The position numbers were made by a program, and so were the translations under genes. Of a DNA stretch of 64,000 nt, positions 45,533 through 57,650 are shown one piece after another. Source of the DNA: Sipunculus nudus (Eukaryota; Annelida; Sipuncula; Golfingiida; Sipunculidae); assembly GCA_026874595.1 (NCBI GenBank), contig CM049320.1, positions 41,166,714-41,230,713 of the forward strand, written 5' to 3'. The notes under the pieces were generated by a model, which was not told where the DNA came from, did not search any database, and worked only from the letters and a program-made list of their open reading frames with translations. Numbering within the stretch: position 1 is the stretch's first letter; every line of letters starts with the position of its first letter.

Positions 45533-46522
45533 TTTAAATTATCCTAATGTATCTTATTATGTCTGGTGCCTTAGAGCTATTGAATTTTTAATAAAATGAA
45601 TGTGGCACTTTAATATATTTAATTAAAAAAAATAAAAATAGGTCAAAAGACTTAGGTACACACTGCTTCCGGAACAAGTATATTGGAATTTGAATGTGGT
45701 TCCTGGAACAGTACGGTATTGAGCAGTCAACCAGCAGTGACCGAACAGCAATCTGTCAGCTTCACCCATGCTTCCATGAGTGACATGGTAAAGTGTACAT
45801 GTGTGATCTGTTATGCCTATCTAGTTACACTGTAGGCAATTTGTTTAAATAATTCATTCTGAGGCACTGCTTGTTAAAGTTGTTTTTGATCTGTATTCAT
45901 GCAAATGCATCCATAAAATGCCTTAAGTAAGTTTTAACAAATTTTGATAAAAACCTTGTCTCAATTCTAGAACAAAGTTTATGTAAAATATATTTGTTGA
46001 ATGCCCGCATGCCTGTAAACTGTATAAATTTTAAAAAATTACATAGTCTGGCTTAATTAAAGTCAGTAATATTGGCTGTAGCACCTTCTCAGTAAAACTT
46101 AAATAAGAGAGAAAAGTGAACTTGTGATTTAATATTAATGTTTGTTAAAACTGAAGTGTTTAATGTTTCATAATAGTACAAATTTACATTTGAACAGAAG
46201 TTTCAAAATAATACTTGAATGGATTTGAATTTTAAAAAAATCAGAATTGGCTCCATGTCTGTGTGTGACAGATGTTCTGTTAATGTATGTTGTTTTGTGA
46301 CTTTTATGACTTTGGTGGTCTAGGTTTCTGACTGGATGGAGATCCGAGCTTTATCATGCAGTATTTAAATTAGGGTTGGATTAGTTCATCATATACCAGT
46401 GCACTGATAGATTGTGATACAAAATAGAATTTTAAATCATGCAGCATCATCAAATATTCCTATTGCCATATGATGACAATATATAATCCATTATATGTCC
46501 AATATTTAACACCCTTTAGCCC
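45533..46522. other. No recognised feature
   Basis: AT-rich non-coding sequence. Nothing was supported. Confidence 0.4.
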
Positions 46523-46526
46523 TTAA

Positions 46527-46979
46527 AGAGGCCAATTCACCTACAAACCATGTTGAATTGACACCTAAATAGCTTCTTCCCTTTAAAATAAATCTGTACC
46601 TGCCAAAATTTTGCCTTGAAACCATTTGCTTAAAAACAGTGGACTGTACCTGATCACAAGTGTCAACATAAACATCATGAAGCCACAACACATGTCATTC
46701 AGGAGATGCCCTGACTGACTCAACCCAAAAAATGTTACACGTTCCCGCTGGCAGAAACATGTTTGTTGCGGCTCACAATCAGACTTTCTGTCCATGGGTT
46801 TCTATGGTAAACAGACACATTGACTGTGATTACCAACATGCAGGCCCATAACAAGGTGTTAAACACCTGTATGTGAGTCCTGAGACTGTGTACATGTGTG
46901 CTTGGAAACTTTTGTATAAAGCAAAACGGAACTGACATTGTGAAAGAATAGGCATGATTTTGCTCCTGATCGTATCCCT
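46527..46979 (-). mobile_element. TTAA-flanked MITE (Kolobok-like), copy 2
   Basis: This is an inverted, diverged copy of 23879-24395, flanked by TTAA at 46523-46526 and 46980-46983. Its minus-strand text has the same order of blocks (TGCCTATTCTTTCACAATGT, GTTTACCATAG, CTGATTGTGAGCCGCAACAA). The open frames inside are shadows. Confidence 0.72.
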
Positions 46980-46983
46980 TTAA

Positions 46984-49161
46984 TAAAATTAATAGCAACA
47001 ATAACATATAAGGTGAAACATTATTGGTCAGAAATTGACCCATAAAAGTTATTTAACTCACTGCTACATGGTCAAACCAATTAAAGGGGCTGCTTCTGTA
47101 AACATTAATCCTCCAGAAACATAAATATACTAATGTGTATCATATCATCTATTGTCTCATGAGTGAAGTATCTAAATACACGATGTATCATTAGGAAATG
47201 TTTGGTTACAGCCCTTAATATGTTTATGTTCTGGTCAGAGTATGACGCTGGGACAAACATGCTCTCTGGACAGAGAGCCTGATTATTACCGTCAGCAGTC
47301 TGCCTGTATCAGACTGCCAGCCTTTATACAGATATGATTTGTAGTGATATATAAACTGACACGCACTTCCCTGGTGGTAGAGGCGGCAGACCTTAATGTT
47401 CCAGACCTACATACAAAAGAGTCATCATTCATACCAAAAACTCCAGCCCAGATTCTGACCACATCCTGACATTAAGCCACATGTACAGGTACAGGCTCTT
47501 ATGGTATTAAAACAGGCCATGGTTAATTGATTTGGTCTAATGCTTCATTACATTAGTTTTACTTGTTTTTCTTTTGACAAATAAATGATATATCTGGGAC
47601 TATATATGGTGAAATATCATATGACCTGATATATTTGTTTATGTGCTAATGGATTCACTTCTGTCATCTTTGAAGTGTAATTTAAGTAGATGTATGCAAT
47701 TGTCAAGCAATCACTTGGAAGATAACCATAAAATTCCTTACAGAAGTCGCATGCTCATTACAAGTCACGTCCTGACGGATGTCTTTTTCAAGGTGTGTCA
47801 TATTGAAGTTTCTGTGTTAACCATGTTTACTTGCAGCTCGTAAATGTATAAGCTCATACAGGCATACATCCATCACAGAGAGTTTATAAGAATTTTTCTG
47901 AAAACGGAATCGTCAACAGTTCAATATTATGGATGCAGAGTAAGTCAGATATCGGATAAATTTTACAGAATTCTACTTATTTTAATGAGTATTGGAAATG
48001 CAAGGAGGTTATCCTACATGATAGAGATGGATATATTTCAGTGAAATGCCAAGAAGTTAACTATATACCTTAGGTATTAAGCTAAGAAATTAAAATTGAA
48101 AAGCAGAACATATTAGGGTATGCGGATGCTGAATGTGTTTTGTGGAATGCATTTTGAGAAATTTCACATGTATAATAGCATGCTATATTTTCTTTTTATT
48201 TTGCAATGATCAAAACCTGCAGAACAAAAAAACAATTTGCCAGATATGCATTATGCATGCTGGATATGGGCATGTGGAATATCACTTTATTTATGTAGTC
48301 AATTTGTACACATCCATGTGTCGCTTGACATATCTGCATTCTCTGCACATGGATCTTAGCTTTATACCTCAAGGGTATTGTGAAGTCTGCAGGGAGGAAA
48401 CACTGTAGTGATGTCAGTTGATACCCTGTGAATATAAATCTTTTTTGGATTACCTTAATTTTGCATTAATCTGCATTAACTATCTGTATGTTTGCCTTCA
48501 TTGCAAGCCATGAATAACAGTTGTATAAAACCTCCAGCAGTAAGTCTCTTTTTCATTTAGGTGAAGCCAGCTCCCGGCATGTTTGTTTAATCTGATCTTA
48601 TTTTTTCCCATGTGTCTATCTTTAGGTCTTTTATACATGGAGGTTACTGGTTCTTTGTGACTCATGCCCCTGTGTTGTTTGATTTAGCCCCCCCCCCCCC
48701 CACCTGTTTTTTTTATCCTGTGTTGCTCACAATGAGGCCAGGTACTAACAACACAAAATATGGTACAAGATAAAACCCTGATAAGATGTCCCAGATACCT
48801 TCCCGACCTCCATGGTGGCTACAGCCAGTACCACAGCTAGATCAGTCCTTTTATTTTTACAGTTACCTGTCCAGGTGATGGGCATTTTTTCTCCAGATGA
48901 CCTTGTTCAACATGCAGTATCACACATTGTCATATTTGCCAGGTGGTGAGAGGTATTATGTTTTACGCTTGGTTGTTTGGTTTGTCTGTCAGCAATTTTA
49001 AAGTTCTGAACAGATTGGTGGAGGGTTATTATAACATCCAAGGAACAATGTATTCAGTTTTGGGTCATATGTTTTTTCATTCTAATGTTTCCTTGCCATT
49101 GTGACTTTTTACCTGTAGAGGTCCAGACCCATTTTTATACAGTTAACCAGTATTTAGAGTG
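46984..49161. other. No recognised gene
   Basis: Long non-coding stretch with a 14-base C run at 48688-48701. Open frames at 47643-48044 and 48133-48408 were inspected; none resembles a family or has splice support. Confidence 0.35.
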
Positions 49162-49169
49162 ATTGAACC

Positions 49170-50070
49170 TAGTGTTGGGACGATACAGGTTTTTGATATC
49201 ATGATAATTATTCAAATTTTATCGCGATATACCGTGATATCGCGATATATTTAATTATATATAATGGCAATAATAAGCCATCAATAATGATATTTATAAC
49301 AACCACCTTTAAAGTCTTGACTTTATACAAGGGGTTAAGTATTAATATCATTTATACCTATTGTGCCAGTACCACAGAATGACTCATTAAGTGATGTAAG
49401 TTGCATGAAGGTCCTGCAGGTGTGCAAGCTTGAGGCGCGGGAAGTCCTGCCCCCATTGTCGAATCACGCTTGTCAGAACTTTCCATCAGTTTCCTATAGC
49501 TACATTAGAGCCGGAGAATCCCGGCGAATTTTCGGAGAGCGTGTCATACCAATCATGGCTAAATATACCATCCTAATTTTTTATGGCAAAATATGCAACC
49601 CGTATGGAATGTTCGATTCAGTTGTGACACTTTTATGTTGACATTTTCGTTCCATGTAATAAAAGCATAAATATGTGTATTTATTGCTCTTCAATTATAA
49701 TGTTATTTTCTCCTGTAATTCTCAAGCTTTTGTCCTCTCTGATTCATCCTGCTACTTCCGGACATTTCCGACTAATCCCGAAGTCTGTAAGCACACTTTT
49801 CCACCTACACGCGGACATTTCCGACTAATCCCGAAGTCTGTAAGTACACGGTTCCACCCACGCGCGTGTATTCAGATACATGTGGTTTATAAAAATAAAT
49901 GTGATTCTTTGAAATAAATTTATTTTGAACCTAAAGGGCTTGCTTGTGAACCAAAATCGTGAACAAAAAATGATATCGTGGTATCGCGATAATAGGAAAG
50001 TTGACGGTATGATAACCGTAGCTGTCAGATATCATGATAATACCGTATACCGGTAACCGTCCCAACCCTA
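49170..50070. mobile_element. hAT-type MITE with perfect 8-bp target site duplication
   Basis: It begins TAGTGTTGGGACGATAC and ends GGTAACCGTCCCAACCCTA, with GATATCGCGATA-type inverted motifs inside both ends. ATTGAACC lies directly outside both (49162-49169, 50071-50078). It is 901 bp with no transposase. The interior has a tandem duplication of about 50 bp (49759-49860, CGGACATTTCCGACTAATCC twice). Open frames of 80-92 codons are non-coding by-products. Confidence 0.9.
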
Positions 50071-50078
50071 ATTGAACC

Positions 50079-52837
50079 ACAGGTTAACATTTCCTGCATT
50101 GCTGCTTATTTTGACTAGAATTCTTGTTATTTTTTGTGGCTTCCAGACACTTTCTCAGTTCTCATTGCCTTTCTTGGTAACCCTCTAACATTTTAAGAAA
50201 GTAATGCAGAATCCTGATTGTTATTAATCAGTTAAGGGGTCTGTAGCAGCAGACATCGTCAGGTCATGGTCAGTCTCTACACAGGAATGTAGGTCACTGT
50301 CACCTAGTTTTATATTGTACAAGTTTTATATTGTACAATATTGTATTTAACCATCAATCACAAATGCTATAACCCCTATAAGCTGAGGATTATTTATATG
50401 TTTACGATATGTTTGTAAATGTCTTATAAAAAAAACAGACTCAATGCCTGTGTGATCCTTGTAAGTGTATGAACATTTTTATTTCTGCAGAGTTTTCATA
50501 CAAGTACATGTATGTAGCTATTTATGTGTTGAAAATGAATTTGAAACATGTAGCAATAATAAATGTACAGTTTGTACACATGGTAAAAAAATCTGAGACA
50601 AAGCAGTCATGCTTTTTTTATAAAAAAAAAATGCATTTATAGGACAATATGTTTTGAGTTCGAGTTGTAAATAAAAACTAGATCTGGGCCACAGTGGGCC
50701 ACAGTACAATGGGCTTTTAGCCTTAATTGACAGATGTGGTATTGAGATGTAGGTCAGAGCCACAAAACTGTAGCCATTATGTGACAAAGCCATCCATGTC
50801 ATACAGCCCTGGCAGTCTAATATCTTGTTGAAGGATCACTGGCATATACCAGGAGTGTGATCCAGAGGAATTATGGGATAGTTCCTTCCTGAGGGCACAC
50901 ACCTCAATTTCAAAATGGGTTTCTTGTCCAAAGAAAGTCAGTCAGCAGAGCTTGATAAAAAAGTACCTCGTATATAAAATACTTAAAGTTTATCTGATTT
51001 GTATGTACCAGCAGAGGACTCTGATAATGATGGGTAGAAAATAAAGTAATTCGAATGATTTGGTTGCAAATTGTCAAGAACTGCCAGTGTATGACAATAA
51101 AACAGGCAGGGTACAACTGGCAGGACTATCATTATTGAAATTTTGTTGAGAATTGGAGGAGTTATTTTTGAATTTGGAATGTAATCAAATTTGCTGTATG
51201 TATCATCTTGCATCCAAAGACAATTACTTTGTTCATCATTGATACCCAATGCGTTTCACAAATTGTTTCACCTTTAACTCTATGGTTGCCAGAGTATCTG
51301 TACCATCTGACAATAAATATCTGATTAATGAATAAATAAAATTTACACCACCTTTTCAATGATCAACACATAATTCCAGTTATTTAAACAGGTCAATAAA
51401 GCCACACATTTTCCTTTCATCTACACAAAGAAAAGTACTTTTATGTTAACTCTACAATGCTATGTACCCTATCCATGGTTCTTCAGTTATCACAAACAAA
51501 CCATGCCTCAATTGATCAAAATTTCTCATTTGTTGCTTTTTTTATCCAGAAATTCCAAAAATGCATTCAGGTAGGTCTAGATTAGAACTTCTGTGGAAGT
51601 CAAATTAGGTCACTGTGACCATAAATTGTAAGCTTTGAGGGAAATCACTAATTTTTGCACCATCTGCATGCATAACGAAGCTCAATAAAACATTTCATAA
51701 AATGCTGAGATAATTTCAGTAAACACCAACACTATTCACTCTGTGTGACCAATATATTATTTGAAAAAAAAATTGTAAATTTTGAAAATCACTTTTCTTA
51801 GAATCAAAGAAGTTGAATAACTATTTTACATTGGAATATAAAGATAAAATAATCAGCTCCACTCAGATATAAAACAATGTCGTTAAGGAACTTTGAACAA
51901 ATTGACCAAAAGCAGTTCTTTCTAAAGTCACTGACACCTGTGATACGGTCCATTTGAGTAAATGTCTAACTCAGGCTGTAATTTTTCAATAATAGCTCCA
52001 TGGATTGCTGTTAAATTTGATATGTCAACTGATTTTAGATAGCTTAATCAATTGCATAAAATTGTTGATGCCACCTTCAGTTTTCTCATTGTTTTGCTTG
52101 TTTTAAAGATGTAAAATGCAAATAGGATATCAAAAAATAATGACTGACAAATTTTGCCCTTCTTTACCTTTTGGTCAAATGATGGATTAAGCCAGTTTCC
52201 AAAAGGACTCATTCCAATTGGGACCTTGTGATACTGCAGCATGTTACTGATGTCTTTTTTCTAGATGTCTGGTATCTGTGTAAGTCAGCGCTTGCTTAGG
52301 TGAATCATCACCAGGATTCTAGTGGTTCTTCTTTGGACATATGAATAGTAAATGTTTCAATGGAATCTTACATTTTTTCTGAGTCCAGGAAAGATAAATA
52401 AGCGTGGAGTAATAGTATTGAATTTTGAAGATATTTCTGATAGAAGGCATATGTGTCAAGTGCTAAAGACTCAGTGAGTCACTTAATTAGTTGTGATATA
52501 TTTATGTGTATGTAATAGGGTATATGTGGGTTTTGAATTTGAATTTACAACAAATTATTGCAAGCTTGTTGTTGTAGTTTCCATAAAGTCATTATATCTG
52601 AACGTTATCTCTGGCTTATTAAGGATATAAATATTATTTTAGACATTATTACAAGGATTGTGTGATAATATTTTTTTTATTTTGTTTTTCTTTGTGACCC
52701 TTATATGGGCTTTTGAGAGTCCATTTATTTTTTGTGAATAAAGTCATACCTTTGGTATAGGACTTAGCCGATTTCCTAAGACATTGGCCTTCAGGAAAGC
52801 CTTGAAGGTTGATGCCTCATTCAGCTGTGCTGGTTAC
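50079..52837. other. No recognised feature
   Basis: Long AT-rich stretch. Minus-strand open frames between 50518 and 52242 are low-complexity, overlapping and unsupported. Confidence 0.35.
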
Positions 52838-52841
52838 TTAA

Positions 52842-53371
52842 GGTAGCATTATTGATAAATTCCCCTTGGATAACATATCAGCCCAATAGTCATTTAAAAT
52901 TATTTTTATTTTGATGGAGTATATATCATGATAAACCTGGTGTAGTGTTCATTAATATGGGATATTTATTTATGAAATTCACTTTAATAATCATATGAAA
53001 TATTAGCAATTTTGAAAATTCTCAATTTTAATGGTACACAATGTTAAGCAGCTAATAACAGAAAACTACATTTTAGTGGGCTAATGTCAAACTAAATTAC
53101 AATATCTCAAAACATTTTTTGTTTGTTTTTCATTTACCACATTTCTTTCATGTTTAAAAATGAAATTAATTTTTAGCATTAAATCAAGATTTAAAAATTC
53201 AATTTTAAGTTAGAAAGAAACATGGTTCAAGAAAAACAAACAAAAAAAATATTTAGATAGTGTCATTCTTAAACAGTGCATACAAAACCTGAAATCTACA
53301 AAACATAAAAAAAATACATGTCATTCTTATCATGTGGTAACCTTCAACCTCATTAAGTAGACAGTGCTACC
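52842..53371. mobile_element. Possible TTAA-type MITE with GGTAGCA ends
   Basis: TTAA then GGTAGCATTATTG at the left is mirrored by CAGTGCTACC then TTCA (one base off TTAA) at the right. It is AT-rich and non-coding. An interior block (AGAAAGAAACATG then CAAGAAAAACAAA) is a diverged relative of a block inside 29649-29915. Confidence 0.5.
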
Positions 53372-53375
53372 TTCA

Positions 53376-55324
53376 GGACATGACCCTGTCCTTTACAAAA
53401 AAAAGTATATGTAAAATAATAACTTTTTTGGTTTTTGATTTATTGCCTTCACATTATCCTATTAACCCACATATGTAGTTCTCTAGTAAAATCATCACAT
53501 GGGTAATTGATGTAATTAGCATTGATATGATATAATTTATGGTCCAAATGCGAAATAGCAAAGCCAAAGCAAATTTCTAATTGTAAAGGAAAATTTAAAA
53601 TAGTTATCCACAGTTCCTCAGGAGAACTGTAATGTATTGCACATATTTTAAAATTGTTTTATTATTTTAGGTGCCTCATATCATATAAAAACACACTTGT
53701 CCAGTGGCCTGTATTATTAAACAATAAAACAATAAAAGTGGGACAGCAGGGGGTTTAATTATGCTGAGAGATATTAAATTGTAGTTTTGTTGTTTGTTCA
53801 TAATGCTCCCTACTAAATAATGAATATTTGTTATCTGATTGGTGACATTAACAAAATTACTTTCCCTGAAATCTTGTAAACATTAGCAGCAAAGCTGCTG
53901 TAATAGTTCCCATCGTGAAAGGTCACCTTTATTTAAATCAATTGCGTGTAGATAAAGTTAGATTGTGCAGTCGATGTCACTGCAGAGTGAAGCTTACACA
54001 TCTGTGTGTATATCATTGTTTTGTACAGGAGGGTTTTATCAAACCACATTCAACTGAGACAAATTGTACCAATAACAGAAAGAGAAGTCCACCAGATCTC
54101 TGTTGTCACATCATGTATTCTTTCGAAAACCAATCCATCTTGTCACTCGGAAAGTCTGTGACAAGGTCATGTAGCTGGTTGATTCTTTTATTAGACCGTT
54201 ATTGATCTCAGTACTCTGGCAGAGAGTATAAGGATTGTGTGCTGGATTGAATAATGTATGAACATACATTTTACATCCAAGTCCTGTTTAACGGACAACA
54301 AGTTTAGTTAGTCACTGTCTTCAACAAAACACAAGAATATCAGGGGTGTCAGTATAGGGTAGATGGGAGTATATTCCCCCCCCCCCCACATACACACAGA
54401 CAATTTTTAGCCAGGGGGTTTGGTTAGTGTAAACTTGCCCCTGCTATTCAGAGAATAGTATTTATATATTTCAAATAAAATATATTAATATTAGAATTAT
54501 AGACTGTTGTTTCATTTCTGAATTTACTATAAATTATATATCTAAACCTGGTTTGGAATTAACCTATAGTGGAAATATAATGCCTCATTTTTTTTAAATC
54601 TTACACTTAATTAAAATGTGGAACACAGACAATAAAAAGGGTATATATATATAAATTTTATGTGTGTATATGTGTGTGTTACTTTATAAAAAGTTGCCAG
54701 TCCAAACTTTAACCTCCTAGGCGTGCGAGTCATCTCCCACCCTTGACAATAAATTGACGCCACTGAAGAATAATGATAGATTTATGCAGTCACCATGTGG
54801 TGATACAGGTCAATGAAAAATATTGTTTTCTAAATGGTGAGAATTCCAATAGTAAAAATGAACATGTTTTTTTTTTCAGTAATAAAGAGATCTCAATTTA
54901 TTTTCCTTCTCAAACATTCAGGAAATTACAGATCCACCAGAAATCCAGTTTGGACACCAGGCAGTGATCTTGAAAGTCCTGTTACACATCTCAAGAGCTG
55001 TTCTGACCTATTTAAAATTTTTCCTTGAGAATGATGTGGGATATATGCTGTCAGATTTAAGACCCATCAAAAATCCAATCTTTGAAATCTGATTATGCAC
55101 AAAAATGATCTCAAGAATCTGAGCATAGCAGAACCTGATATACAATGTTAACATTCCAATTGTTTCTCGTAACACATGACAGCTTCAGAAGAAAGAGAAC
55201 ATTGACATTTGATTGGACTTGAGAAATTGATGGATCAGGTGTGCTGGGAAAATCCATATATCTAAAATCAGTCCAAAAGTGGTTTTAAGTCTATATTAGG
55301 CCCATAAAGTTTATATTATATTAA
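53376..55324. other. No recognised gene
   Basis: Non-coding sequence with a 12-base C run at 54376-54387 and TA/TG microsatellites near 54645-54680. The open frame at 53915-54205 shows no family. Confidence 0.35.
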
Positions 55325-55770
55325 ATCTGTCAAACACCGTCTGTCATGCCTTCCATCTCTCCCTAAACTTAAAGTGTCACCGCAATAACTCGCCAGGGTT
55401 TAAAACTGATTTTCACAAACTGAAACTCATCACAACTACTTTCCGGTAGATAATTGATTTTGGGCAAAAAATTCCAAGAATATTTAGTCATAGGTCATTA
55501 GGCTACTTTGTGGTGTTGCTGTGATAACTTGTCAGGAATATAATCAATATAATATCTGATCTACATTGGATTCCTGGCAAAATCAATGCATATTTAGTGA
55601 GGTCAGAGGTTATCAGACTTTGGTGGTGCTGTGATGACTGCCAAAAATCTGATGGATTTTCATAAAATTCATAATGAATAATAACCAATACAGTTTCTCA
55701 CCTGAATTACATTCTCATCAAATTCACTGATATCTGATGAGGTCAGAGGTCACAAGATATGCTTGTTTAA
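55325..55770 (+). repeat. Helentron-like element fragment related to 5265-5760
   Basis: It shares the order CCTTCCATC tract, 'gcaataactcgccagggttt', 'ttttgggcaaaa', 'aggtcattaggctactttgtggtg', 'aatcaatataatatctg' and a final AGGTCAGAGGTCA with the segment at 5265-5760. Ends were not found. Confidence 0.5.
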
Positions 55771-55779
55771 ATTTTCATA

Positions 55780-56070
55780 TAAAAGAAATTTAAACAGTAC
55801 ACAATTTAAAGCCCTCCGTAAAAGCAAGCCAGTTTTTTGGCAGACTATTTTTAAACTTATGACAAAATCTCAAAAGTTTTTTTTCTCATATGTCTCTACC
55901 TACCTTAAAACTTAAATTTCAATTTTTTGTGAATCAAAAATTGAAAATATAACTTTTAACAAGAAAGACTCACAGCTTGTAGAAGGATGTTAGATCTTTG
56001 TCCTCTGATAAGTCCCAAAAGACCAGAGATAGTTTTTTTTGTGGACATATATATTGCTCTCTGTTGCTGA
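55780..56070 (-). repeat. AT-rich repeat related to 29649-29915 (reverse)
   Basis: The block CATATGTCTCTACCTACCTT followed by AAAACTTAAATTTC is the reverse complement of text inside the MITE at 29649. Boundaries are unclear. Confidence 0.4.
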
Positions 56071-56075
56071 TCGTT

Positions 56076-56538
56076 CAGGGCTTAACATCATTTTTAAAAT
56101 GCACTTGCCAAGTCTGGCAAGTAACATTTAGTTTTTATATGCCCAGCATGAATTTTACTTGCCCCACTTAATTCTGCAGTAATCGCAGCCATAAAAAAAG
56201 TGTATTTCACATGATTCTGTTGCTGGTTTTATTTCATATTAGACAACACACGTGATCAAATGTTTGTTATTTATATTTCTAATTAGTATTACCCATTTTT
56301 ACAGATAAACATACAGGTAATTTAAGAAGAAGAAGTATTATCAACATAATTTCATTTCTCCAAGAAAGAAAAATTTCTTACTGAAAATCAGTTTAGATTC
56401 AGGCCTTTGGTTGAAGATCTATGTTAAACCAACTTGCCCAATTAGGCAAATAGGAGCCCACTTTTGGTTGCCCTGTTTCCATTTTCTTGAACTTTTACTT
56501 GCCTCAGACAAGCAGTTAACAATGAATGTTGAGCCCTG
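56076..56538. mobile_element. hAT-like MITE with CAGGGCTTAACAT ends
   Basis: CAGGGCTTAACATCA at the left mirrors AATGTTGAGCCCTG at the right. Inside both ends are CTTGCC(C/A)A...GGCAA(G/A) motifs in inverse order. No target duplication was found outside, so the copy is probably old. The open frame at 56411-56611 spans the right end and is not a gene. Confidence 0.6.
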
Positions 56539-57479
56539 TGTTAAAATTTGTTGGCACTTTTTGGACCAGGTCTTTTACATAATATCTCTGTTCATCATTA
56601 TAAGGTATTGATCCTTCACCCCTCCCATGAATAACTTTACACCAAAAAAAGTAAAAATGAAGAACATCATAAGCAATTTTCATCCTGGCTGGTATGTATT
56701 AAAAAAACAGAACATGAAATTAAAACCAATTCAGTCGTGAATACATGTTTAAATTAATTATAATCAATGGTTGAGACATCTTAGTGTCCATTTCAAAACG
56801 CACAAACACAACCACTACCTACCTTAATACTTCATATGATACTGTAAAAATAGCCCTATCCCTAGATCCTCTTGTCCCTGAGGCAATGTGAGAGATATTG
56901 AGTTACGCAGTGTCCTTGCCTTGCTGACTTAGAGGGGATCAGGATTCAGGTGTCCTTCCACCACAATAGCACCTTGACAGTGTTTTCCAGGATTCAGCCA
57001 ATATTGATGTATCTCTCAGTAATACATTAACCATCAGGCATGAACAGTAACATTTAAGTAAGAACACCCAGGTATATTTGTATGTTGTAGTTATATGTGA
57101 TATATGCAAGTGTAAAAACTGACTGGTTAAACAGGGTGGATTAATTAAACAAAACCAAAAACTTACAAAAGCCTATTAATTTGTTTTAGGTTTTCCAGTA
57201 TGCCTTAGTGATGTACAAGTAGGCAAAATTATTAACTTAACCACCACAGCTTTTATGCTCTGCCCCGTTGACCTAATTATGCTAATGAACCCCAAAAAAC
57301 ACTTCCACACAGAAGGTTTCCATGCAAGAGCTTTTTGTAAGACAATAGTGACGTCTTTGTGACTCTCAAAGGTCGGTTGCTATAACATTGCATTGACTGA
57401 TGTCATCAGCTGGAATTGCTATATGCCTGTTCACTACTGATGAATATATCGCAGTTTGTGAAAGTTTATTCATATTTTG
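56539..57479. other. No recognised feature
   Basis: Non-coding sequence. Nothing was supported. Confidence 0.4.
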
Positions 57480-57650
57480 AATTATTTGTTTCATACAAAT
57501 TCAGAGCAAGGTAATACATTATCATTCACTTGGCAGTTGGCGGAATAGCTCTTGCAACTTTTGGCCTAGAAATTTTCATACTGTTTTTATAAAATTAGGG
57601 TCACATAGAGTTCATGGTTAGGTCAGTTTCAGCACACGGTCTACCAGGGC
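57480..57650 (+). repeat. Interspersed repeat family E, copy 2
   Basis: It matches the minus strand of 38090-38470 at both flanks of that copy (AAATTCAGAGCAAGGTAA, GGCAGTTGGCGGAATAGCTC, TAGAGTTCATGG). It lacks the roughly 200 extra bases found there. Confidence 0.5.
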
